Source of the DNA: Planctomycetota bacterium
GTDB lineage: Bacteria > Planctomycetota > UBA1135 > UBA2386
DNA length: 5,470 nucleotides
Assembly (NCBI GenBank): GCA_020425885.1
Contig: JAGQRA010000164.1
Span: forward strand, 1-5,470
Direction: 5' to 3'
Under the pieces are notes generated by a model, which saw only the letters and a list, made by a program, of their open reading frames with translations, was not told the origin of the DNA and made no database searches. Made by a program: the position numbers and the translations under genes. This document shows positions 1 through 5,470 of the stretch, piece by piece; the first letter of the stretch is position 1, and each line of letters starts with the position of its first letter.

Positions 1-45
1 ACCCCCTCCCGCGACAGCCAAGTTGCACCGCCGCGCCAAAAAGGG

Positions 46-76
46 TTGGCAGACCGTCCCACCATCCCCGTAAATG
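46..76 (+). promoter_or_regulatory. Candidate promoter for the operon (weak)
   Basis: TTGGCA at 46-51 matches five of six bases of the sigma-70 -35 consensus. The A/T-rich hexamer TAAATG at 71-76 is a poor -10 match (three of six) at a long 19-bp spacing. It is the only relatively A/T-rich patch in an otherwise very GC-rich leader and lies about 70 nt before the first gene. Promoters in high-GC phyla often do not follow the E. coli consensus, so this is a guess; the true promoter may lie left of the window. Confidence 0.22.
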
Positions 77-95
77 CGCGGCCCCACGTCCGCAC

Positions 96-111
96 CGGGA
101 AGCCATTCCCG
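96..111 (+). other. Small perfect hairpin in the 5' leader
   Basis: CGGGAA (96-101) and TTCCCG (106-111) form a perfect 6-bp stem around the tetraloop GCCA. It ends 33 nt before the ATG at 145. It has no U-tract, so it is not an intrinsic terminator. It could be a leader structure or an operator-like inverted repeat, but a stem this short is also plausible by chance in GC-rich DNA. Confidence 0.25.
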
Positions 112-144
112 TCATCCCCGTGACCCCCGACCCGAGCGGTGCTC

Positions 145-1896
145 ATGCGAAGCCCCTGGCACCTCCCTGCCTTCATCCTCCCCCTGCTGCTTTGCGCCGC
201 CCAGGCCGTGGCACAGATCGAAGAGCCGCCGCCACCGCCCGCCGAAGGTGAGCAGCCGGCCGCGACCGGCACCGAACAGAATCCGTCGGGCGCCGATCGG
301 GAGCGCGGCAATCGCGAACGCCGCGGCAACCGCCCCGGCGGGCCCGGCCGCCGCGGTCCGCGCCGCGCGCCGATCGCGATCGAGGCCGGTCACATCCACC
401 CGGTCAGCGGCCCCGTGATCGAGGACGGCATCGTCCTGATCCGCGGCGATCGCATCGTCGCCATCGGCAAGAAGGGCGAGGTCGAGGTACCGGCAGATGC
501 GACCACGCGCTCGTTCCCGACCGGCCACGTCTATCCCGGACTGATCGACGCCAGCACCGACGCCTTCACCGACCCGGCGATCAGCAACGCCAACCTCGAC
601 CCCGGCCTCGCCATCGGCGACGACCTGCAGCCGCGCCACAATCGCGACGATCAGCTGGCGGCGGCCGGCATCACCACCGCCTACACCGCCGGCCGTGGCG
701 GACAGGGCGCGATCGTGCGGCCGACGCACACCGGCTTCGAGGTCTGGCCGGAGAAGGAGCACGCCGGACTGCAGGTGCGGATGACGAACGGGCCGACCCC
801 GTCGCACGCGTTGCAGCGCCAGCAACAGCTCGAAGGCCAGCTGCGCCTGTTCGACGGCCTCGACAAGTACAAGAAGGCCAAGGAAGACCACAACAAGGCA
901 CTCGACCAGTACCAGAAGGACTGGGAGGCCTACCTCGAGTACCACAAGAAGAACAAGGGCTCGGCCCAGCCGGCGCCGGCCACTCCGTCGGCGGAGACGC
1001 CCGCGGAGCGTCCCGCCGGGGGGCCTGGGGGCGATCGTCCATTCCGGCGCGGCCGGCGCCCGCCGGGCGGCGGCGGCAATGCCGAAGCAGGCGAGGCCGA
1101 CGACATCGATCGTGCCCTCGAGCTGTTGCTCGAACTCGCCGCCCAGGACCGTTCTGGTCGGAGCGGCTCGAGCCGAACCGAGCCGGCAGCCGACACTGCT
1201 ACTCCGCAGGAGCCAACCCCCAAGCCACAGGGACAGGATCCACCGCAGGGACAGAATCCGCGCGCGGGCCAACCCGAGGCCGCCGGCGAGAAGAAGAACG
1301 AGGCTCCCAAACGCCCGACGTACCCCAAGGCCCCGCCCGAGGATCCGGCCAAGGAGACCCTGCTCGCGGTGCTCGACGGCAAGATGCCGCTGCGCGTCGA
1401 GGCCCACCGCCCCGACGAGCTGCGTGCCGCGCTCACCTTCCTGAGCGAGAAGGAAGTGCCGATCCTGGTGCTCGAGAAGGCCTACGGCGCCTGTGCGATC
1501 GCCGCCGATCTGGCCGCGACCGGCGCCCAGGTCGTGCTGACCGACGTGCTGCCGAGCAGCATGCCGAAGGCCTACGAGGACTTCGATCCCCAGGCGCTGC
1601 CGGCGAAGCTCGATGCCGCCGGTGTCCCCTTCGCGATCGCCTCCGGCGGTGCCCGGCTCGCGCCGCTGTTGCCGACCATGGCCGCCGCCGCGATCGGCAA
1701 GGGCCTGGCGCCGGCCAGCGCGCTGCGCGCGATCACCCTGACCGCGGCCGAGATCCTCGGCGTGCAGCAGGACACGGGCTCGCTGCAGACCGGCAAGTTC
1801 GCCGACCTGGTCGTCTTCGACCGCCCGCTGTTCGAGAGCGACAGTCACGTGCTGTTGGTGCTCGGCAGGGGCCGCACCGAGTTCGAGGTGAAGTGA
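145..1896 (+). CDS. Secreted amidohydrolase-like protein A, metal site degenerate, with long disordered insert
   Basis: I start it at ATG 145 because this gives a compact signal peptide (R2, hydrophobic core about 8-19, cleavage after AVA, about residue 23). A GTG at 139 would add two residues, and only a weak GAGCGG lies upstream. The product is 583 aa, against about 390-410 aa for its three neighbours. Residues 26-75 are a Pro-, then Arg/Gly-rich linker. Residues 76-135 are the N-terminal amidohydrolase beta-sandwich ending in PGLID (131-135). Residues 175-194 hold the Gly-rich loop (GRGGQGAI). Residues 240-270 are a Lys/Tyr/Glu-rich helix, and about 272-400 are low-complexity Pro/Gly/Arg/Gln sequence. 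The barrel resumes near 403, and the C-terminal GSLQTGKFADLVV segment (545-557) closes the fold. In active relatives HxH follows PGLID; here those positions are S137 and D139. The HAH-type motif is E419-A-H421, the EHG-type His is K445, and the late Asp is G501. Only H421 survives, so hydrolase activity is unlikely. A degenerate enzyme or binding protein is my inference; the fold assignment is firm. Confidence 0.88.
   Translation: MRSPWHLPAFILPLLLCAAQAVAQIEEPPPPPAEGEQPAATGTEQNPSGADRERGNRERRGNRPGGPGRRGPRRAPIAIEAGHIHPVSGPVIEDGIVLIRGDRIVAIGKKGEVEVPADATTRSFPTGHVYPGLIDASTDAFTDPAISNANLDPGLAIGDDLQPRHNRDDQLAAAGITTAYTAGRGGQGAIVRPTHTGFEVWPEKEHAGLQVRMTNGPTPSHALQRQQQLEGQLRLFDGLDKYKKAKEDHNKALDQYQKDWEAYLEYHKKNKGSAQPAPATPSAETPAERPAGGPGGDRPFRRGRRPPGGGGNAEAGEADDIDRALELLLELAAQDRSGRSGSSRTEPAADTATPQEPTPKPQGQDPPQGQNPRAGQPEAAGEKKNEAPKRPTYPKAPPEDPAKETLLAVLDGKMPLRVEAHRPDELRAALTFLSEKEVPILVLEKAYGACAIAADLAATGAQVVLTDVLPSSMPKAYEDFDPQALPAKLDAAGVPFAIASGGARLAPLLPTMAAAAIGKGLAPASALRAITLTAAEILGVQQDTGSLQTGKFADLVVFDRPLFESDSHVLLVLGRGRTEFEVK
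865..1344 (+). other. Low-complexity insert coding for helix plus Pro/Gly/Arg/Gln-rich disorder in protein A
   Basis: This covers residues 241-400 of protein A. It opens with a Lys/Tyr/Glu/Asp helix (241-270), followed by Ala/Pro/Thr-rich sequence, an Arg/Gly cluster (RRGRRPPGGGG, 301-311), a short Leu-rich helix (319-333), and Gln/Pro/Gly repeats such as GQDPPQGQNP (363-372). Proteins B and C have only about 20-30 residues at the equivalent place, and D has a charged helix. The frame stays open and G/C-rich third positions continue, so it is translated sequence. It is predicted to loop out of the barrel without breaking the fold. Confidence 0.75.
1885..1890 (+). promoter_or_regulatory. Shine-Dalgarno of gene B, inside gene A
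   Basis: GAGGTG encodes the penultimate codons of gene A and lies 5 nt before ATG 1896. That ATG shares its A with the TGA stop of gene A (TGATG, 1894-1898). The placement favours ATG 1896 over GTG 1893 and over the in-frame ATGs at 1902, 1908 and 1917, and indicates translational coupling. Confidence 0.6.
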
Positions 1897-3062
1897 TGAG
1901 CATGGCGATGACCGAGATGCGCAGATTCCCCTCCCTGGCGACCCTGGCCGCCATCGCCGTCAACGCGGCGTTCGGCGCGGCCCTCGGCGCGCAGGACGTC
2001 CTCGTCTCCGCGGCGCACATCACGATCGCACCCGATGCGACGCTGTCGCCCGGCAGGCTCCTGATCCGCGACGGCAAGGTCGCCTTCGTCGGCGACGAGA
2101 TCCCGAGCGAGGCGCGCCAACGCGCGCGCAAGCTCGACTACGGCGAGGCCACGATCATCCCCGGCTTCGTCATGGCGCAGACGACGATGGGTCAGGACCA
2201 GGACCTCGCCGAGGCCGCCTTCGCATTCACGCCGGACCTGCTGGCGGCCGAGGCGTTCGATCCCTGGCACGAGGACCTGGCGGCTCTGGCCGGTCTCGGC
2301 ATCACCTCGTTCGCGTTGTCGCCCTCGCCGCGCAACGTCGCCGGCGGCATCGCCGCGCTCTGCAAGCCCGGCCGCGATCACGCCCGCACCGCCGATCGCG
2401 AGCTGCACCTGCAGCTCTCGCTGATCGGCGCCGCGCGCGATCAGAACCGGGCTCCGACCTCGCTGCTCGGCGCGATCGACATGCTGCGCACCGGCTTCCG
2501 CGATGCGAAGCAAGGCCTGCAGGGCGGCACCGACATCGCGGTGCTGCGCCAGGTGCTCGACGGTTCGCGCCGCGCCTTCATCCACGCCTCGGACTACACC
2601 GAACTCAACGCCGCCCTCGATCTCGCCAAGGAGTTCGCGTTCGAACCCGTGCTGGTCGGCGCCGCCGAGGCCGAGAAGGTGCTCGGGCGGCTGGTGCAGC
2701 AGAAGGTCGCGATCGTGCTCGGCACGCTGCGCCCCGAGATGCGACTCGCCGAGCTTCAGCTGCCGGCCACGCTGGCCCGGGCCGGCGTGCCGTTCTGCTT
2801 CGCCGGCGACCCCGGCCAGCTGCGCCTCTCGGCCGTGCTCGCCATCCGCCACGGCCTCGACCGCAAGCTCGCGCAGCAGGCCCTGACCCGCACGCCGGCC
2901 CTGTTCCTCGGTCAGCAGGCCTCGATCGGTTCGCTGCGCCAAGGCTGCGCCGCCGACTTCACGGTCTGGAGCGGTGATCCGCTCGATCTCACCAGTTCCC
3001 TTCTCGCCACCTGGGTCGACGGCGTGCGACTCGAGGGCGACCAACCGGCAGGAGCCCGCTGA
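1896..3062 (+). CDS. Secreted amidohydrolase-like protein B, metal site degenerate
   Basis: The product is 388 aa from ATG 1896. Starts at 1902, 1908 or 1917 remain possible; 1917 would leave the most typical signal peptide (Met-Arg-Arg then a hydrophobic run), with cleavage near GA|QD at residue 32/33. Residues 34-88 match the N-terminal beta-sandwich half (LLIRDGKVAFVG at 55-66), leading to PGFV at 89-92. A Gly-rich loop (SPSPRNVAGGIA, 142-153) follows, then helix-strand barrel repeats and a C-terminal GSLRQG segment (345-350) with WSGDPLDL (358-365). The HxH positions are Q95 and T97. At the HAH-type motif H230 is kept but the second His is S232. The EHG-type His is G255. The late Asp appears kept as D305 (AGDPG). 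The GK before the last strands is GC (350-351). PGLID has become PGFVM, so even the structural motif has drifted. The intact frame and host-like codon use argue against a dying gene. Catalysis is unlikely and the role unknown. It overlaps both neighbours by one base. Confidence 0.86.
   Translation: MSMAMTEMRRFPSLATLAAIAVNAAFGAALGAQDVLVSAAHITIAPDATLSPGRLLIRDGKVAFVGDEIPSEARQRARKLDYGEATIIPGFVMAQTTMGQDQDLAEAAFAFTPDLLAAEAFDPWHEDLAALAGLGITSFALSPSPRNVAGGIAALCKPGRDHARTADRELHLQLSLIGAARDQNRAPTSLLGAIDMLRTGFRDAKQGLQGGTDIAVLRQVLDGSRRAFIHASDYTELNAALDLAKEFAFEPVLVGAAEAEKVLGRLVQQKVAIVLGTLRPEMRLAELQLPATLARAGVPFCFAGDPGQLRLSAVLAIRHGLDRKLAQQALTRTPALFLGQQASIGSLRQGCAADFTVWSGDPLDLTSSLLATWVDGVRLEGDQPAGAR
3050..3054 (+). 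promoter_or_regulatory. Shine-Dalgarno of gene C, inside gene B
   Basis: AGGAG lies 7 nt before ATG 3062, within the last codons of gene B. The TGA of gene B and the ATG of gene C overlap as TGATG (3060-3064). It is the best ribosome-binding site in the window and fixes the start of gene C. Confidence 0.7.
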
Positions 3063-4285
3063 TGCGCCTCACACTCGTCACCCTCGTCGCCGTGTTCGCC
3101 AGCGCGGCGAACTCGGCCGCGCAGGACAAGGTCACCGTCTACAAGGGCGCGCGCATCCTGCCGGCCGGTGCCGCGGCGATCGACGGCGGCGTGCTCATCG
3201 TCCAGAACGGCAAGATCCAGTCCGTCGGCGGCGCCTCGACCCCGCTGCCTGCCGACGCCAGCATCGTCGACTGCACCGGCAAGACCATCACCCCCGGTCT
3301 CGTCGACGCCTCGTTCCGCGGCAGCAACAACACGAACGACCTCAACGAGCAGAGCGACGAGGTCACGCCGCACCTGCGCGTGCTCGACTGCCTCGATCCC
3401 GCCGATCCGGTCTTCAGGGCGGCGCGGCGCGGCGGCGTGACCTCGGTTCACGTCATGCCCGGAACCCGCAACGTGATCGCCGGCCTCGGCTGCGCCGTCA
3501 AGACCTGGGGCAGCGACCCGGCGAAGATGGTGCTGGCCCGCGACACCAGCCTGCGCATCGTCATGGGCAGCGAACCTTCGCTCGGCAATCGCGCCATTCG
3601 CGGCGGCCGCGTCGAGTCGATGTACTACCGCCGGCCGACGACGCGCATGGGCGTCGTGTGGGAGGCGCGCAAGGCGTTCTACGACGCCAAGGAGGACATG
3701 ACGCTGAACGCGCCGCCATCGGGCAGCGCGCCGGGTCGCGAGATCCTCAAGCAGGTGCTGCAGGGCAAGCTGACCGCCTATACGACGGCGCGCAGCGAGC
3801 AGGACATCCGCACCGCGCTGCGCCTGGCCGCCGAGTTCGGCTACCAGACCGTCATCGACGACGCCCAGGACGCCCACTACGTCATCGGCGAGCTCGCCGA
3901 CGCCAAGGTCACGGTGCTGCTCGGCGCGCCGAGCGCGACCGCGGTCTCGGGCACGGCCGGCCGTGACGGTGCCGATCCGCGCGGCGCCACCGCCGTGCTG
4001 CTGGCCCGCGCCGGCGTGCCGTTCGTCATCACCACGGGCAGCAACCCGGACGCTCTCGATCTGGTGCGCGAGGCGATGTTCGCCGCGCGCAACGGGCTGT
4101 TGCCCGAACGCGCGCTCGATGCGGTCACGATCGAGCCCGCGCGCCTGCTCGGCATCGACGCTCGTGTCGGCAGTCTCGCCGCCGGCAAGGACGCCGACTT
4201 CGTCATCTGGTCCCACCATCCACTCGACCCGGCTGCCCTGGCCGAAACGGTCTGCATCGACGGCCTCGAGGTCCAATCACAATGA
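3062..4285 (+). CDS. Secreted amidohydrolase-like protein C, all metal ligands replaced
   Basis: The product is 407 aa, with a signal peptide over residues 1-20 and likely cleavage before Q21-D22. It is the closest of the four to the consensus of this amidohydrolase branch as I recall it. It has a beta-sandwich half (22-77, VLIVQNGKIQSVGG), PGLVD (78-82), NDLNEQSDEVTPHLRVLDCL (92-111), VMPGTRNVIAGLG (131-143), RPTTRMG (191-197), an AALxLAxEFG-type helix (252-260), AGVPFVITTG (317-326), GIDARVGSLAAGKDADFVIW (364-383) and HPLDP (386-390). Against that background the catalytic positions stand out: the HxH pair is S84 and R86, the HAH-type pair is T242 and R244, the EHG-type His is D267, and the late Asp is G326. 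No canonical ligand remains at any position I compared. R86 and R244 would place positive charge where the metal should sit, which suggests an anion-binding or purely structural pocket (inference). Automated annotation would probably call it 'amidohydrolase' or 'imidazolonepropionase'; I would not infer that activity. Confidence 0.9.
   Translation: MRLTLVTLVAVFASAANSAAQDKVTVYKGARILPAGAAAIDGGVLIVQNGKIQSVGGASTPLPADASIVDCTGKTITPGLVDASFRGSNNTNDLNEQSDEVTPHLRVLDCLDPADPVFRAARRGGVTSVHVMPGTRNVIAGLGCAVKTWGSDPAKMVLARDTSLRIVMGSEPSLGNRAIRGGRVESMYYRRPTTRMGVVWEARKAFYDAKEDMTLNAPPSGSAPGREILKQVLQGKLTAYTTARSEQDIRTALRLAAEFGYQTVIDDAQDAHYVIGELADAKVTVLLGAPSATAVSGTAGRDGADPRGATAVLLARAGVPFVITTGSNPDALDLVREAMFAARNGLLPERALDAVTIEPARLLGIDARVGSLAAGKDADFVIWSHHPLDPAALAETVCIDGLEVQSQ
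4268..4272 (+). promoter_or_regulatory. Shine-Dalgarno of gene D, inside gene C
   Basis: GAGGT lies 9 nt before ATG 4282. The start overlaps the gene C stop as ATGA (4282-4285), a classic stop-start coupling. The site encodes Leu-Glu-Val near the C-terminus of protein C. Confidence 0.55.
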
Positions 4286-5470
4286 ACTCCCGACTCCTCT
4301 GCGCCGCCCTCGCGGCATCGTTCGCGACCACCGTCGCCTCCCAGGACGTGGTCGCCGTCAAGGCCGGCAAGCTGCTCACCATCAGCGGGCCGGTGCTCGA
4401 GAACCAGATCGTCGTCATCGAGAACGGCCGCATCACCGCGATCGCCGCCGCCGACGGCTTCGAGATCCCGTGGACGGCCAAGGTCATCGACGCCAGCGAC
4501 AAGGTGGTGCTGCCGACCTGGGTCATCGCCCACAGCGACGGCGGCATGGGCCACGGCGGCAACAACGAGAGCATGCAGAACGTGTCGTGGCTGTCGGTCG
4601 CCGACGCCGTCGACCCGGCCGCGGAGTACTTCGAGGACGCGCTGCGAGCCGGCGTCGGCACCATCCACGTCATGCCCGGCAACAACACTCTGCTCGGCGG
4701 CTCCGGCCTGGTGCTGCGCCCGTTCGGCCGCACCGTCGAGGACATGACGATGTCCGCCAACACCGGCATCAAGATGTCGCTGCAGAATCAGCGCGGCGGT
4801 CGCCTGCAGCAGATCCGCGAGCTGCGTCGCGCGCTGGCCGACACCCGCGACTACATGGCCGACTTCGAACGCCGCAAGAAGGAGTTCGAGCAGGAGCAGG
4901 AGGCCGGTGCGATCCCCGCCGACAAGAAGTGGACCGAGGAGTACGACCGCACCAAGAAGGCCGCGATCGCCCTGATCGAGAAGAAGTCGAAGGGCTGGCT
5001 CTACGTGCCGACCGCCGCCGAGGTCCCCGAGGCGCTGCGCCTGTCGCAGGAGCTCGATCTGCAGATCGTCCTCGGCCAGAACATCGACGAGGGCATCGCC
5101 ATGGTGCAGCGCTTCGGCAAGCCGGTCGTGCTCGATGACCAGATCGAGTACTACGAGGAGGACGAGGAGACCAAGCAGCAGAAGAAGATCTGCACCGCCA
5201 GGATGCTCGCCGACGGCGGCACGACGTTCGCCCTGACCCTCGGCAGCAACGGCCCCACGAGCTATCCCTGGTGGCAGCTCGGCACCTGCGTGCGCAACGG
5301 CGTCGACCGTCGCACCGCCCTCGAGGCGCTGACCATCGTGCCGGCCACCATCCTCGGGCTCGAGGACCAGATCGGCACCGTCGCCGTGGGCAAGCTCGGC
5401 AACCTGCAGATCCTGACCGGCGACCCGATGCAGGCGACGACGTGGGTCGACACCGTGCTGCTCGAGGGCG
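4282..5470 (+). CDS. Secreted amidohydrolase-like protein D, metal site degenerate (3' end outside window)
   Basis: The frame is open from ATG 4282 to the right edge without a stop: 396 complete codons plus one base. It ends at WVDTVLLEG, which matches the final strand of its paralogues (WVDGVRLEG in B), so only a few to a few tens of residues are probably missing. A signal peptide (1-20) with cleavage near VAS|QD is followed by the beta-sandwich half (22-76), the PGLID equivalent PTWVI (78-82), a HVMPGNN and Gly-rich loop (129-146), and a strongly charged helical insert (about 174-236, rich in Arg, Lys and Glu). The barrel then resumes, with an acidic patch (289-296) and C-terminal strands GTVAVGKLGNLQIL (365-378). 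In the metal motifs H84 is kept but its partner is D86. The HAH-type pair is Y241 and P243, the EHG-type His is Q266, and the late Asp is G321. An extra H91 in a Gly/Asn-rich loop (GMGHGGNN) is unique to this copy. Catalytic activity of the usual type is unlikely; the fold assignment is secure. Confidence 0.87.
   Translation, partial: MNSRLLCAALAASFATTVASQDVVAVKAGKLLTISGPVLENQIVVIENGRITAIAAADGFEIPWTAKVIDASDKVVLPTWVIAHSDGGMGHGGNNESMQNVSWLSVADAVDPAAEYFEDALRAGVGTIHVMPGNNTLLGGSGLVLRPFGRTVEDMTMSANTGIKMSLQNQRGGRLQQIRELRRALADTRDYMADFERRKKEFEQEQEAGAIPADKKWTEEYDRTKKAAIALIEKKSKGWLYVPTAAEVPEALRLSQELDLQIVLGQNIDEGIAMVQRFGKPVVLDDQIEYYEEDEETKQQKKICTARMLADGGTTFALTLGSNGPTSYPWWQLGTCVRNGVDRRTALEALTIVPATILGLEDQIGTVAVGKLGNLQILTGDPMQATTWVDTVLLEG

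Noticed and set aside
63..121. Nine-base direct repeat CATCCCCGT at 63-71 and 113-121
   Set aside because: It is short and C-rich, in a C-rich leader, and easily expected by chance; there is no symmetry or further copies to suggest an operator array.
145..210. Possible lipoprotein signal in protein A (Cys after a Leu run, residue 17)
   Set aside because: The residue before Cys is Leu rather than Gly, Ala or Ser, and a good AVA signal-peptidase-I site follows a few residues later.
112..1848. Long open frame on the minus strand opposite gene A
   Set aside because: High G/C third positions remove stop codons from the antisense frame. Its translation is Arg/Gly/Ala/Leu-rich without a recognisable domain, whereas the plus strand has a clear fold, signal peptide and coupled starts.
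1845..4276. Long minus-strand open frames opposite genes B and C (1845-3044 and 2912-4276)
   Set aside because: Same composition artefact. The translations are rich in Arg, Asp, Gly, His and Ala with no family motifs and overlap confidently coding plus-strand genes.
361..5000. Recurrent GCGATCGC / CGATCG octamers
   Set aside because: They coincide with common Ala-Ile-Ala or Asp-Arg codon strings in GC-rich genes. The spacing is irregular and I see no evidence for a HIP1-like genomic element.
3963..5138. Plus-strand open frame spanning the end of gene C and most of gene D
   Set aside because: It is out of frame with both genes and gives Arg/Pro-rich low-complexity sequence. The frame from ATG 4282 carries the amidohydrolase motifs and a signal peptide.
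145..5470. Genes as pseudogenes from decaying duplicates
   Set aside because: No frameshift or internal stop occurs in about 5.3 kb. Starts, ribosome-binding sites and signal peptides are intact, and substitutions concentrate at catalytic positions while structural motifs persist.
1..5470. RNA genes, CRISPR arrays, insertion sequences, intrinsic terminators
   Set aside because: I searched by eye and saw no tRNA-like arms, regularly spaced repeats, terminal inverted repeats or hairpin plus T-tract; coding sequence occupies almost the whole window.

Overview
The window is GC-rich with a strong G/C preference at third codon positions. It holds one tightly packed, co-directional (+) gene array: four consecutive paralogues of the amidohydrolase superfamily (the imidazolonepropionase-related, COG1228-like branch), the last cut by the right edge. 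High GC and a multigene run of secreted amidohydrolase-like proteins suggest a free-living Gram-negative-type bacterium. Planctomycetota is my best guess and Acidobacteriota or Gemmatimonadota are alternatives, but nothing in the window fixes the phylum.

Layout: 1-144 is a non-coding leader with a weak promoter-like pair and a small hairpin. 145-1896 is amidohydrolase-like protein A (583 aa), enlarged by two disordered regions rich in Pro, Gly and Arg. 1896-3062 is protein B (388 aa). 3062-4285 is protein C (407 aa), the one closest to the family consensus. 4282-5470 is protein D (396 codons visible, with only the extreme C-terminus probably missing). Neighbouring genes overlap by 1, 1 and 4 nt, with a Shine-Dalgarno-like sequence inside the end of the preceding gene each time, so this looks like one translationally coupled operon that continues past the window.

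All four proteins begin with a Sec-type signal peptide and are expected outside the cytoplasm. All keep the family scaffold: an N-terminal beta-sandwich half, a Gly-rich loop after strand 2 or 3 of the barrel, and the C-terminal 'GSL..GK.AD' segment that completes the beta-sandwich. Read against the metal-ligand motifs of active relatives as I remember them (HxH after PGLID, the HAH-type motif, the EHG-type His and the late Asp), nearly every metal ligand is replaced in all four. The main finding is therefore an operon of probable secreted pseudo-amidohydrolases, each degenerate in a different way. Possible roles are a binding or structural assembly, or partners of a true enzyme encoded outside the window. 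Function is unknown and I assign no gene symbols.
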